Positions 1-8,105 of a DNA stretch of 64,000 nucleotides are shown here, one piece after another. This DNA comes from Bradyrhizobium sp. ARR65 (GTDB lineage: Bacteria > Pseudomonadota > Alphaproteobacteria > Rhizobiales > Xanthobacteraceae). The DNA lies in NCBI RefSeq assembly GCF_000472385.1, contig NZ_AWZU01000042.1, positions 143-64,142 of the forward strand. The letters run 5' to 3'. The notes under the pieces were generated by a model that saw only the letters and a list, made by a program, of their open reading frames with translations, made no database searches and had not been told where the DNA came from. Each line of letters starts with the position of its first letter. Positions within the stretch are counted from its first letter, which is position 1. A program made the translations under genes and the position numbers.

Positions 1-146
1 TTGGCAACGATGTCTGGGAGCACGCTTATTATCTCAGCTACCAGAACCGCCGCCCTGATTACCTCAAAGCCTGGTGGAATACTGTGAACTGGGACAAGAT
101 TGCGGAGCGCTACGCCGCCGCGAAGGCAGGCACGCTTGGTGTCTAG
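1..146 (+). CDS. sodB: Superoxide dismutase (Fe/Mn family), C-terminal end
   Basis: Only the last 47 codons are inside the window; the reading frame enters at base 3 and stops with TAG at 144-146. The peptide carries the family signature DVWEHAYY, which contains the Asp and His metal ligands, followed by a tail of the type YQNRRPDYLKAWW. These are diagnostic of iron/manganese superoxide dismutase, which converts superoxide to oxygen and hydrogen peroxide in the cytoplasm or periplasm. Iron or manganese preference cannot be judged from this piece. A Rieske ferredoxin gene follows 63 bases later on the same strand. Confidence 0.93.
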   Translation, partial: GNDVWEHAYYLSYQNRRPDYLKAWWNTVNWDKIAERYAAAKAGTLGV

Positions 147-209
147 ATCAGTCTGCTTTTCTCCGGCCGTACCCTGAAGGCAGGGAGAAGCAGGCAAGAG
201 GCAAGCAAA

Positions 210-521
210 ATGACCCACTTTGTGAAGGTCGCAAGAACTGACGAGATCAAACCTGGTCAAGCTCGCCTGGTCGATGCCAGGGGCAGACAGATCGCCCTGT
301 TCAACATCAACGGCGAGTTCTTCGCGATCGACAACATGTGCACCCACGAACAGGGCTCCTTGGCCGAGGGAGAAATCTTGGGCCACGAGGTGACCTGCCC
401 TTTGCATGGCGCGAAATTCGACGTTCGGACCGGAGGCGTTCTTGGTCCGCCGGCCTACGATGATGTCGCCTGCTACAGCGTCCGCGTGATGGGAACTGAC
501 ATCGAAGTTGACGTGGAGTGA
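210..521 (+). CDS. Rieske [2Fe-2S] ferredoxin, oxygenase-component type
   Basis: This 103-residue protein is a complete single Rieske domain. The two cluster-binding motifs are CTH (Cys44, His46) and CPLH (Cys63, His66), spaced as in soluble Rieske ferredoxins of aromatic-ring dioxygenases and in nitrite reductase small subunits. There is no signal peptide or membrane segment, so it should be a cytoplasmic electron carrier. The ATG start has a GAGG ribosome site 8 bases upstream. No oxygenase or reductase partner gene is visible nearby; the only same-strand neighbour is the superoxide dismutase gene upstream, so its redox partner is unknown. Confidence 0.9.
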   Translation: MTHFVKVARTDEIKPGQARLVDARGRQIALFNINGEFFAIDNMCTHEQGSLAEGEILGHEVTCPLHGAKFDVRTGGVLGPPAYDDVACYSVRVMGTDIEVDVE

Positions 522-771
522 GCGCTACCTTCGACTGAGCGTTGATGCCCCGAGATGCTTGCCCGGAGCGAGTGTTATCGACGATGCGGCGAGACCGCAG
601 TTACCAGCCCGTGTGGCTGTGGGGCGTGTTGCGTGCGTCCACAACTTCCGCATTGGGTCAGGGGCGGTAATGCTTAAAACGAGCCTATTTTGTCCGGTTC
701 ACCCCGGACACCGGGCATGAGCAATCGCCTCCGGCTCCTCGGCCTTGGGCCAGAAGCTGACATGTAGGAGG

Positions 772-1890
772 TTAGGATAGGCTCGCCAAAACAACTTCCC
801 GCAACACGCGCGTCGGCGGAATCCATTGATCGTCGGTCCCATAGTTTCCAGCCGTTAACGCGATAACGAGCTGCAACGCAGGAATGATGAACAGTCGTTG
901 GCCGCCTTCTCCCTGCGCCATCCACATGCGCTCCAGCCGCCCCGGCGCCCATCCCTTCGGCCTGCCGAAGGCCACATCAAGAAGAAACCATTGATAGCCA
1001 TAACGGCGAAGCTCGTCACAACTGACCACCGGCGTCGTGCAACGCGTGATCCACTCGGCGGGCACGATCTGCTTGCCGTCGAGTTGCCCACCCGAGAGCA
1101 TGAGCGTCCCTATCCGTGAGAGGTCACGAACGGACATCCGGGCGCCAGACGCAGCGAATGGCTCACCATCAGGCCCAGCGGCCCATTGCGTTCGTCCCAT
1201 ACCGAGCGGACCGAAAAGAGACTCGCGTGCGAACTCATGCAGTGACTTGCCTGACCCTCTTGCGATCAGACGGGCGAGCAACGCGGTCGCTCCGCCGCAA
1301 TAAGTCCAACGCGCACCAGGCCTCTCGATGACTGGTCGCTCCAATATATAGCGATAGCGGTCCGGAGCGTCATCCATTGCGGTTTCGCTGTTGCGAGGAT
1401 CGGCATAGGGCAAGCTACTCTCGTCCCAATCCGTTCCCATGGTCATCGAGAGCGCATGATGGACTGTTACGCGGGAACGTTCCTCGTCAACAAGATCGCG
1501 ATACTCAGGAAATCCAGAAAGCAGGCTCGCCTCTGGGGCCGGGACCCTTCCCTGCTGAAGGGCGATCCCATAGAGCAAGGCCACGATGCTCTTCGAGCAC
1601 GATCGGAGATCATGGAGCGTCTCCGCGGTAAACTTGATCGTCCCGAGATCGCCAACTCCTCTCGCCCTATCTTGACCCTCGAAATAGCGCTCGACGATCG
1701 GTTCCCCGTTCTGGAGAACAAGAAGACCATGAATATTCCACACGCGCCGCTCAGCGACTGCTTGATCGAGCCTTCGGATCACGTCGATGGCGAATTTGTC
1801 GGAAGGGGGCGCAGGCCGTTCCATCCCGAGAGACGGCGAAGCCATGACTGCTGCTCCTATTCCTGAAAGTATCTGGCGACGATCCAGCAC
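772..1890 (-). CDS. Serine hydrolase of the beta-lactamase/class C-like family, Tat-exported
   Basis: This 372-residue protein begins with a twin-arginine-like leader (DRRQILSGIGAA) and is probably periplasmic. The serine beta-lactamase/penicillin-recognising fold is supported by SCSK (nucleophile Ser97, Lys100), a WTYCGG motif in the place of the usual YxN/YxG (Tyr197), and blocks such as GARMSVRDLSRIGTLMLSGG. This architecture is shared by class C beta-lactamases, esterases (EstB type) and 6-aminohexanoate-dimer hydrolases, so the substrate cannot be named. The start is a GTG at 1888-1890, chosen because it gives the export signal. The gene stands alone, facing away from the EI24 gene. Confidence 0.85.
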   Translation of the reverse strand: MLDRRQILSGIGAAVMASPSLGMERPAPPSDKFAIDVIRRLDQAVAERRVWNIHGLLVLQNGEPIVERYFEGQDRARGVGDLGTIKFTAETLHDLRSCSKSIVALLYGIALQQGRVPAPEASLLSGFPEYRDLVDEERSRVTVHHALSMTMGTDWDESSLPYADPRNSETAMDDAPDRYRYILERPVIERPGARWTYCGGATALLARLIARGSGKSLHEFARESLFGPLGMGRTQWAAGPDGEPFAASGARMSVRDLSRIGTLMLSGGQLDGKQIVPAEWITRCTTPVVSCDELRRYGYQWFLLDVAFGRPKGWAPGRLERMWMAQGEGGQRLFIIPALQLVIALTAGNYGTDDQWIPPTRVLREVVLASLS

Positions 1891-2061
1891 GGCTGAAATG
1901 GCCTCATTTGGAGTTGTATCGTTTCATATCAAATGGACACCTTCCAGTGAATGTCAGCTCTGGGTCAAAAGCGGCGAGGGATGCCCGCGAAAGAGAGGTC
2001 CGCTCTGCACATGACCACGGACATGCGGGCGATTTCGACCTTCTCCGGCTGGGGCGAGATC

Positions 2062-2126
2062 GCATGATCTTTTCGGAAAACCGGTTTCCACTTTGCGCTT
2101 CGCGGGCCTCCGGGTCCGGATCATGC
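2062..2126. repeat. Palindromic intergenic repeat (GCATGATC ... GATCATGC type)
   Basis: The element is bounded by GCATGATC at 2062-2069 and GATCATGC at 2119-2126 and contains a TCGGAAAACCGGTTTCC core, itself partly palindromic. From memory this family is very common between genes of Bradyrhizobium and Rhodopseudomonas. A shorter relic (CCGGTTTCCGGATCATGC) lies at about 24415-24432, upstream of hrcA. The rest of the 310-base gap 1891-2200 shows only the presumed divergent promoters and a GGAAGAGG ribosome site before the EI24 gene. Confidence 0.7.
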
Positions 2127-2200
2127 TCCGGAACAAGCCTTGCGGTGTGCGCAAACCATGTCTACCTCTCGCACGACCCTTCGGAAGAGGTAATACCGAT

Positions 2201-2953
2201 ATGATCGACGCCGCCGTCAAGGCGCTTGCGCAAATGCTGTCGCCGCCGATGCGCTCCATCCTGTGGCGATCGATCGGGCTTGCCTTGGTGCTGATCAGCG
2301 TGCTGGCGATCGGGTTGCAGCGGCTCCTGAGCTGGCTTGCGACATCAGGCGAGAGCTGGGCGGAAGCGGCGCTCGGTCCCGGCGCCCACACGCCGCTCTA
2401 CGTGCTCGCCTGGGTCGTTTCCGTCGCCGCCGGGCTCGGCATCGTGTTCGGGGCGATCCTGTTGATGCCGGCGATTACCTCGCTGGTCGCAAGCCTGTTT
2501 GTCGATGAGATCGCCGATCATGTCGAACGCGAATATTATCCGGCCGAGCGCCCGGGCACGGCGCTGCCCTTCGGCCTCGCGATGCAGGAAGGCATCAAGG
2601 CCGCGCTCTTGAGCATCCTGGTCTATCTGATCGCGCTGCCTTTCGTGTTCGTGGCCGGCGTCGGGTTTATCGCCTTCTTCATCGCGACCGCCTGGCTGCT
2701 CGGACGGGAATATTTCGAGCTTGCCGCCATGCGCTTCCGCCCCCCGGAAGAGGCCAAGGCGATGCGACGGGATAACGCGGCGGTCATCTTTACCGCCGGC
2801 CTGATCATCGCCGCCTTCGTGTCGATCCCGATCGTCAATCTGGCGACACCCTTGTTCGGCATGGCTTTCATGGTCCACATGCACAAACGGCTGTCGGGTT
2901 CGCGGCCTGAACTGATCGAGCCGACGCGCCGGCCGCAAGCCTCATTGCGCTGA
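2201..2953 (+). CDS. EI24 domain (CysZ-like) integral membrane protein
   Basis: This 250-residue protein has about four to six hydrophobic segments (roughly residues 25-45, 65-90, 135-165 and 190-215) and the EI24/CysZ signature region ending LLGREYFELAAMR. The family includes the E. coli sulfate transporter CysZ and eukaryotic EI24; alphaproteobacterial members are usually uncharacterised. No cysteine-biosynthesis gene lies nearby, so sulfate uptake is only a family-based guess. An open frame extends upstream, but the ATG at 2201 has a GGAAGAGG ribosome site and begins the conserved domain, so I chose it. Confidence 0.8.
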   Translation: MIDAAVKALAQMLSPPMRSILWRSIGLALVLISVLAIGLQRLLSWLATSGESWAEAALGPGAHTPLYVLAWVVSVAAGLGIVFGAILLMPAITSLVASLFVDEIADHVEREYYPAERPGTALPFGLAMQEGIKAALLSILVYLIALPFVFVAGVGFIAFFIATAWLLGREYFELAAMRFRPPEEAKAMRRDNAAVIFTAGLIIAAFVSIPIVNLATPLFGMAFMVHMHKRLSGSRPELIEPTRRPQASLR

Positions 2954-2980
2954 GCTCAGCCGAAAGAGGGGACGCGCGCT

Positions 2981-3066
2981 GTCATTGCGAGCGAAAGCGA
3001 AGCAATCCAGGCTTTCCTCGCGGATGCAGTCTGGATTACTTCGTCGCTTTCGCTCCCCGCAATGAC
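2981..3066. repeat. Inverted intergenic repeat, family A copy 1
   Basis: The 86-base element begins GTCATTGCGAGCGAAAGCGA and ends TCGCTTTCGCTCCCCGCAATGAC, so the ends can fold into one long hairpin. It shares CGCGGATGCAGTCTGGATT (19 bases) with a second copy at 36694-36800. It lies between the convergent EI24 and DHA2 exporter genes. Confidence 0.8.
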
Positions 3067-3119
3067 GGCCTTGGTTTGGAAGACGCTCGTCCGCCACGCC
3101 ATCTCGAGCGGCGGATGCT

Positions 3120-4751
3120 CTACGCCTTAACGGACACACCGCAGCGGCGCATCACCGTCTTTGCGAAGCCAAATGGCTCCGGCGTAAATGGACCGGGCGG
3201 CGGTGGGGTGATGAAGGCCACCACGATCAAGGCGGCAATCGCAAGCCAGAAGCACAGCCAGAAGCCGTCGATATAGGCGAGCACGTTGGCCTCCCGCTGA
3301 ACCTCGACGGCGAGCATTTCCACTGCGCGGGCCGATGCGGTACCGGCGCCATGGCTGGCAAAATAGTCCGAGAAGCTCTTCAGCATCCGCGTCACCTCGA
3401 TGCTGCCGTTCTCGACATGCAGTCCGAGATAATTGGAATGGATCTGCTCGCGCACACGCAGCCACGTGCCCATCAGCGCGACGCCGATCTCGGCGCCGCC
3501 AAGCCGCATGATCTGGATATAGGCCGCAAACGCGGTGGCGCGTGTCGGATCGGAATTGGACACCACCATGATGATGATGGGCAGAAGTGTGAACGCCTGC
3601 CCCACCGATTGCAGGAGCACGACCGGCACAAAATCCTCGCGTACCCAATCATGGGTCAATTGTGTTCCCACTAGATTTGCCGCGGCAAAAATCGAAAAGC
3701 CCAGCACAACCACGGTGCGTGGGTCGAAGTGGCGCAGCGCATAGATCGACAGCGGCACCAGCACGACCATCGGCAGCGCGCCGTAGGTCAGCAGCAGCAC
3801 GCCGCTTTGTTCCGGCCGCAGCCCGGTGACAACAGAGAGAAAGTTCGGCACCAGCGATGAGTTCGACAGGCTGGTGAGAGTGTAAAGCAGGATGACGACC
3901 AGCGAGAGCCCGACATTGCGCGAAAACAGCACGTTGACATGGGCCCAAGGCTGGCGAACCAACGTCTCGTTAACGAGAAAGACGACGAACAGCACGCCGC
4001 CGCCGATCAACAGGGCCATCACCGTACCCGCTTCCAGCCAGTCGAGGCGATTGCCCTGGTCGAGCCCGGCGTAGATCATCGACACGGACGTTCCGAGCAG
4101 CAGCATGCCGCCCCAATCGGCATCCTTGAGCAGCGCCCTGTTCACCGCCTCGTGCGGCGTGCCGAGATAAACCATCAGCGCCATCAGCGGCGCAATCAAC
4201 GCGCCCTGCCAGTAAATCCATTGCCAGCCGAGATGCTCGACATAGAAGCCGACCGCAGACGGGCTGGTGTCGAGGGCGAAGCCGACCCGGATGGCGTAAA
4301 TGGAAATCGCCGGCAGCCACCATCGGATCGGAAGATTGCGGAAGATGATCATCAGCGTCGCGGGCACGAAGGTGCCGAGCAGCATGCCATGGGCGATACT
4401 GAGCGCGATCAGGGTCGGATAGTGGTGAACGAGGGGGATCACCAGCGAGATCACCGCGTAGACCAGGCTCGGAACGCCCAGCACGCGGCGTAGGCCGAAC
4501 ACCGTCGCAAGCCACGCCACGGCGGGCGCGATGAAGATCTGCGAGCCGATCGCGGCGGTGGAAAGCCAGGCACCTTCGTCGAAGCCGAGCGAGAACGCGC
4601 CGCGCAGATCCGGCAATCCGATCGAGGTCAGCCGACTGTCGAAATTCGCCAGGAATGCGCCGAGCAGAACGGCACCGACCGCGAACAGTGGCCGGCGGCC
4701 GACCTCACCGCGCGAAACGGGTCCGCGATTGACGTCCTCATTTTGCGCCAT
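3120..4751 (-). CDS. DHA2-family (EmrB/QacA-like) MFS drug or lipid exporter
   Basis: This 543-residue protein has about 14 hydrophobic segments, as in the DHA2 branch of the major facilitator superfamily (proton-driven exporters such as EmrB). The first helix carries LLGAFLANFDSRLTSIGLPDL, close to the family pattern. The ATG at 4751 was preferred over longer upstream frames because it overlaps the end of the HlyD adaptor gene by only 14 bases, the usual EmrA-EmrB arrangement. With the adaptor it should form an inner-membrane/periplasm export pump needing an outer-membrane channel, which is not encoded here. It may serve the upstream polyketide genes; that is inference. Confidence 0.88.
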   Translation of the reverse strand: MAQNEDVNRGPVSRGEVGRRPLFAVGAVLLGAFLANFDSRLTSIGLPDLRGAFSLGFDEGAWLSTAAIGSQIFIAPAVAWLATVFGLRRVLGVPSLVYAVISLVIPLVHHYPTLIALSIAHGMLLGTFVPATLMIIFRNLPIRWWLPAISIYAIRVGFALDTSPSAVGFYVEHLGWQWIYWQGALIAPLMALMVYLGTPHEAVNRALLKDADWGGMLLLGTSVSMIYAGLDQGNRLDWLEAGTVMALLIGGGVLFVVFLVNETLVRQPWAHVNVLFSRNVGLSLVVILLYTLTSLSNSSLVPNFLSVVTGLRPEQSGVLLLTYGALPMVVLVPLSIYALRHFDPRTVVVLGFSIFAAANLVGTQLTHDWVREDFVPVVLLQSVGQAFTLLPIIIMVVSNSDPTRATAFAAYIQIMRLGGAEIGVALMGTWLRVREQIHSNYLGLHVENGSIEVTRMLKSFSDYFASHGAGTASARAVEMLAVEVQREANVLAYIDGFWLCFWLAIAALIVVAFITPPPPGPFTPEPFGFAKTVMRRCGVSVKA

Positions 4752-5913
4752 TTGCGCCGGCTTCATCGGTGTGAATCCGGGTCTCGACCGACATGCCCGG
4801 CAGCAGATGTTCGAGCAGCGGCTGGTTCGGCTCGAAAGCGATGCGGACCGGAATCCGCTGCACCACCTTGGTGAAATTGCCGGTCGCATTATCCGGCGGC
4901 AGCAGCGCGAATTGCGAGCCGCTGGCCGGCGCGATCCGCTCGACACGGCCACGCAGCTTCTGTTTGGAGAAGGTGTCGACGGTGATATCGACGGGCTGGC
5001 CGGGCCTCACATTGGTGAGCTGCGTTTCCTTGTAGTTGGCGATCACGTAGACATTGGGCAGCGGCACGATGTTGATGAGATTGCTGCCGATGTTGACGTA
5101 ATCGCCCGGCTGCACCTGCCGCTCGCTGACGACGCCGTCGAACGGCGCCGTGATCCGGGTGTAGCCGAGCTTGAGCTTGGCCGCGACCAGCGCCGCCTTG
5201 GCGGCTTCGACGTCGGCGGCACGCTGCTTCCTTGTTCCCTGCAGGACTTCAAGCTGATGGCGTTGTGCGGCGACCACCGCGCGGCTCGCACGGACATCGG
5301 CCTGCGCCTTGGCGTAAGCCGCGGTGGCCTGCTCCAGCCGCTGCCGGGTTCCCGCGTCGGTCTGCGCCAGCGATTGCTGCCGCTGCTGTTCCTGCTGCGC
5401 CTCGACCTCCAGCGCGTTGGCCGAGACCTGCTGGGCTTCGGCCTGCGCGATGGTCGCATATTGCAGTTCGATCTGGCTGGCGAGGTTGTCGAGCGCCGCC
5501 TGTGCGGCGGCCACGTTCGCGTCGGCCTGCGCCACCTGCGCCTGGTAATCGGCGGGATCGATCTGGATGAGAAGATCGCCGGTCTTGACGCGCTGGAAAT
5601 CGCTGACGGCGATGGTGAGGACCTCGCCCGCGACCCGGCTGCTGAGCCTCGTCAAATCGGCGCGAACATAGGCATCGTTAGTGGTCTGGATGGCTCTGCT
5701 GCCGACCCATGAGTCCCAGCGCAACGTGGCCACCGCGACAAAGGCGAGCGCAACGATCACGGCAAACAGCGGGATCGCGAGCCGGGCCAAAGTGCTGCGT
5801 ACCGGCAGTGGCGCAGCCGTGAATGGTTCGGGTGAAGACGCAGGCGGCGCGGCCGGCGTCGGCTGATCTGGTAGCGCCACCCGCATGGTCTGGTCCTGCT
5901 GGCTCAAATCCAC
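4738..5913 (-). CDS. HlyD/EmrA-family periplasmic adaptor (membrane fusion) protein
   Basis: The 391-residue protein has one N-terminal membrane helix (about residues 43-65), then a barrel half-motif with RVAGEVLTIAV, a long coiled-coil rich in Ala, Gln and Glu (about 110-220), and a closing lipoyl/beta-barrel segment (ITAPFDGVVSERQVQPGDYV). This order is diagnostic of HlyD/EmrA membrane fusion proteins, which link an inner-membrane exporter to an outer-membrane channel. It starts with GTG at 5911-5913 preceded by GGGAG; an in-frame ATG nine codons later is possible. It overlaps the DHA2 exporter gene downstream, its likely partner. Confidence 0.92.
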   Translation of the reverse strand: MDLSQQDQTMRVALPDQPTPAAPPASSPEPFTAAPLPVRSTLARLAIPLFAVIVALAFVAVATLRWDSWVGSRAIQTTNDAYVRADLTRLSSRVAGEVLTIAVSDFQRVKTGDLLIQIDPADYQAQVAQADANVAAAQAALDNLASQIELQYATIAQAEAQQVSANALEVEAQQEQQRQQSLAQTDAGTRQRLEQATAAYAKAQADVRASRAVVAAQRHQLEVLQGTRKQRAADVEAAKAALVAAKLKLGYTRITAPFDGVVSERQVQPGDYVNIGSNLINIVPLPNVYVIANYKETQLTNVRPGQPVDITVDTFSKQKLRGRVERIAPASGSQFALLPPDNATGNFTKVVQRIPVRIAFEPNQPLLEHLLPGMSVETRIHTDEAGANGAK

Positions 5914-6054
5914 TCTCCCATCGATCGATCCGCCGCCGAGCAGATCAGCCTGACCTCAGGTTTCAATGATGACCCTACGGCAAAGCGTCCGCTACGGCGA
6001 GGGGCGCGGATCGTCAATCGTCCTCAGGTATAGCCAAGGACGGGGGACCGAACG

Positions 6055-7593
6055 TCAGTTTCGCTGTTCCCGCGCGAGCAGCGCCAGCAACAGACCCAGG
6101 ATGGCCACGCCGGCGAGCATCGCCCAGGCCTCATTGACGCAGAGCGCGAGCGAGGCCTTTTCGACCATAGGACGAACGAAGGCGATTTCCTCCGCTGTTG
6201 GTGGGCCTGCTGGCCGGTTCGCGAGCAGTGATGGATCAAGCCCGATCGCCTGCGCCGCGTTGAGATCGCCAGCGAGGAGTCGCGCGCGAAAATCATCGGC
6301 GTGGATCGCGACCCGGCCATAGAGAATCGTATCGATCAACGCGATGCCGATCGCGCCGCCGAAGTTCCGCATCAGATTGAACAGGGCGCTGGCATCGGCG
6401 ATCTCCTTCTCCGGCAGCGCACCGAGCGCGATGCGGGTCGGCGGCAGCAGACAGAACATGATCGCAACCCCGCGCAACACTTGCGGCCAGAACATCTCGG
6501 CAGAGTCGGCCGTCCGGGGCTGAAAGCTGCTGAGGCCGAGGCCCAGCGCGAACAGCGCAAAGCCGGCCGCCGTCAGCGCCCGCGCGCCAAACCGGCTTTC
6601 CAGGATGGCCGCAAACGGCGCGGCGAGAAGCTGGGCCGTCCCGGTCACCAGCATGATCGTACCGATCTCGAACGCATCATGTCTGCGTACAAACGAGAGA
6701 AACACCGGCATCAGATAAACCGAGCCGTACAATCCGACGCCGAGGCAAAAGCTCAGAGCGCAACCGACGGCAAATGAACGCTGCTGCAAGGCCGCCAGCC
6801 GCACGATCGGATGCGCGCTGCGCAGCGTCCGGAGCACGAAGATGCCGATGCCGAGACCGCTCGCCAGCAACTGCCCCGCACAGGCTGGCGACAACCAACC
6901 CTGATGCGGAGCTTGCTTGAGCCCGATCTCGAGACCTGCGAGCGCAAGCACCATGAGCAGAAGCGCGAGTGAGTCCAGCTTGATGAGTTCGGCAAGATCC
7001 GTCGGTTGGCGCGGCACAAGCCGCGGCGTCAGCACAGCGACGATCAATCCCGGAATGACATTGATCAGAAACAGCCACGGCCAGGACCAGGTCTCGGTGA
7101 TAAAGCCCCCGACCACGGGTCCGATCGTTGGCGCCAGCACCGCGACCGCACCGCCGATTGTGGTGGCGATCGCGTGAAGCCGCGGCGGAAACAGCAGGAA
7201 CACGGCCGAAAACACCGCGGGAATCACAACGCCGCCGGAAAAGCCTTGCACGACGCGGAACACGAGCAGCGTGGAAAGACTGCCGCTGAAGGCGCAGCCG
7301 ATCGAGGCCAGCGTGAACAGGCTGACCGCTGCGGCAAACAGCCAGCGCAAGCCTAAGACCCGCGTGAACAGGCCGGTGAGGGGAATGGCGATCACTTCCG
7401 CGATCAGATAAGCGGTCTGAATCCAGCTCATCGCTTCAGGTGAAATATGCAGAGCGCCCTGAATGGTCGGCAGCGAGGTCGCGACCACCTGGATGTCGAG
7501 GATCGCCATGAACATGCCGAGGCACATCAGCAGGAAGCCGCCCCAGATCGCGATGGGCGGCGTCTCCTGACAGATCTTCGGCGGCTCCGTCAT
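6055..7593 (-). CDS. DHA2-family MFS exporter coupled to the type III PKS genes
   Basis: This 512-residue protein shows about 14 membrane segments and the DHA2 first-helix motif MAILDIQVVATSLPTIQ. Its ATG (7591-7593) overlaps the stop of the ICMT-family methyltransferase gene as ATGA, so the two are almost certainly translated together. That coupling, and the PKS gene before it, suggest that it exports the product of the cluster. A longer open frame upstream is an artefact overlapping the methyltransferase gene. The substrate is not deducible from sequence alone. A gap of 141 bases separates it from the HlyD gene. Confidence 0.9.
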   Translation of the reverse strand: MTEPPKICQETPPIAIWGGFLLMCLGMFMAILDIQVVATSLPTIQGALHISPEAMSWIQTAYLIAEVIAIPLTGLFTRVLGLRWLFAAAVSLFTLASIGCAFSGSLSTLLVFRVVQGFSGGVVIPAVFSAVFLLFPPRLHAIATTIGGAVAVLAPTIGPVVGGFITETWSWPWLFLINVIPGLIVAVLTPRLVPRQPTDLAELIKLDSLALLLMVLALAGLEIGLKQAPHQGWLSPACAGQLLASGLGIGIFVLRTLRSAHPIVRLAALQQRSFAVGCALSFCLGVGLYGSVYLMPVFLSFVRRHDAFEIGTIMLVTGTAQLLAAPFAAILESRFGARALTAAGFALFALGLGLSSFQPRTADSAEMFWPQVLRGVAIMFCLLPPTRIALGALPEKEIADASALFNLMRNFGGAIGIALIDTILYGRVAIHADDFRARLLAGDLNAAQAIGLDPSLLANRPAGPPTAEEIAFVRPMVEKASLALCVNEAWAMLAGVAILGLLLALLAREQRN

Positions 7594-8105
7594 GAGACAG
7601 CGCGCGCGAATGGCCTGCTGAACGTCGCAAGCGCGCGGGCCTCGATGCGAATGCGGACGAGGAGGGCAATGCCGTTCATCACCGAGAAGAGCAGGGCCGC
7701 GTACGGCAAGTGCAGGGCGAGCGGCAGCAGGGCGAGCTCGCCGGCGACAACGGCGTAATTGGGATGCGCGACATAACGATACGGCCCGGACGCGATCAGC
7801 GGCTCGCCAGGCAACACAATGATGCGCGTGGTCCAGCGTGAACCGAGGCTTGAGAGAATCCAGAGGCGAAGGCCCTGCAGCATCACGAATGCCGCAAGCA
7901 GAAGCCAATCGACCCGCTGGTTGCGGCCGAGCATCCACAGCGCGATCAGCCAGGCCACGTGCACGGCGACAATGAACGGATAATGGCGGGCGCCGACCTC
8001 GATCGCACCGCGCGCCAACAGCCGCTTGGTATTGCGGCGCGACAGTATGAGCTCGCCGAGCCGCTGTAGCGTGACCAAGGCGAGAATGATCGCCGCAGCG
8101 CTCAC
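7590..8105 (-). CDS. ICMT-family membrane methyltransferase (BpsB/SrsB-like)
   Basis: The 171-residue protein has four or so hydrophobic segments and the C-terminal ICMT signature SGPYRYVAHPNYAVVAGE, which binds S-adenosylmethionine in isoprenylcysteine carboxyl methyltransferases. Bacteria with this fold beside a type III polyketide synthase (Bacillus BpsB, Streptomyces SrsB) O-methylate alkylpyrones or alkylresorcinols; that is established for those systems. Here the GTG start overlaps the PKS stop (GTGA), and its stop overlaps the exporter start (ATGA). I therefore infer that it methylates the polyketide product in the membrane. Confidence in the family is high, in the substrate moderate. 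Confidence 0.87.
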   Translation of the reverse strand: MSAAAIILALVTLQRLGELILSRRNTKRLLARGAIEVGARHYPFIVAVHVAWLIALWMLGRNQRVDWLLLAAFVMLQGLRLWILSSLGSRWTTRIIVLPGEPLIASGPYRYVAHPNYAVVAGELALLPLALHLPYAALLFSVMNGIALLVRIRIEARALATFSRPFARAVS

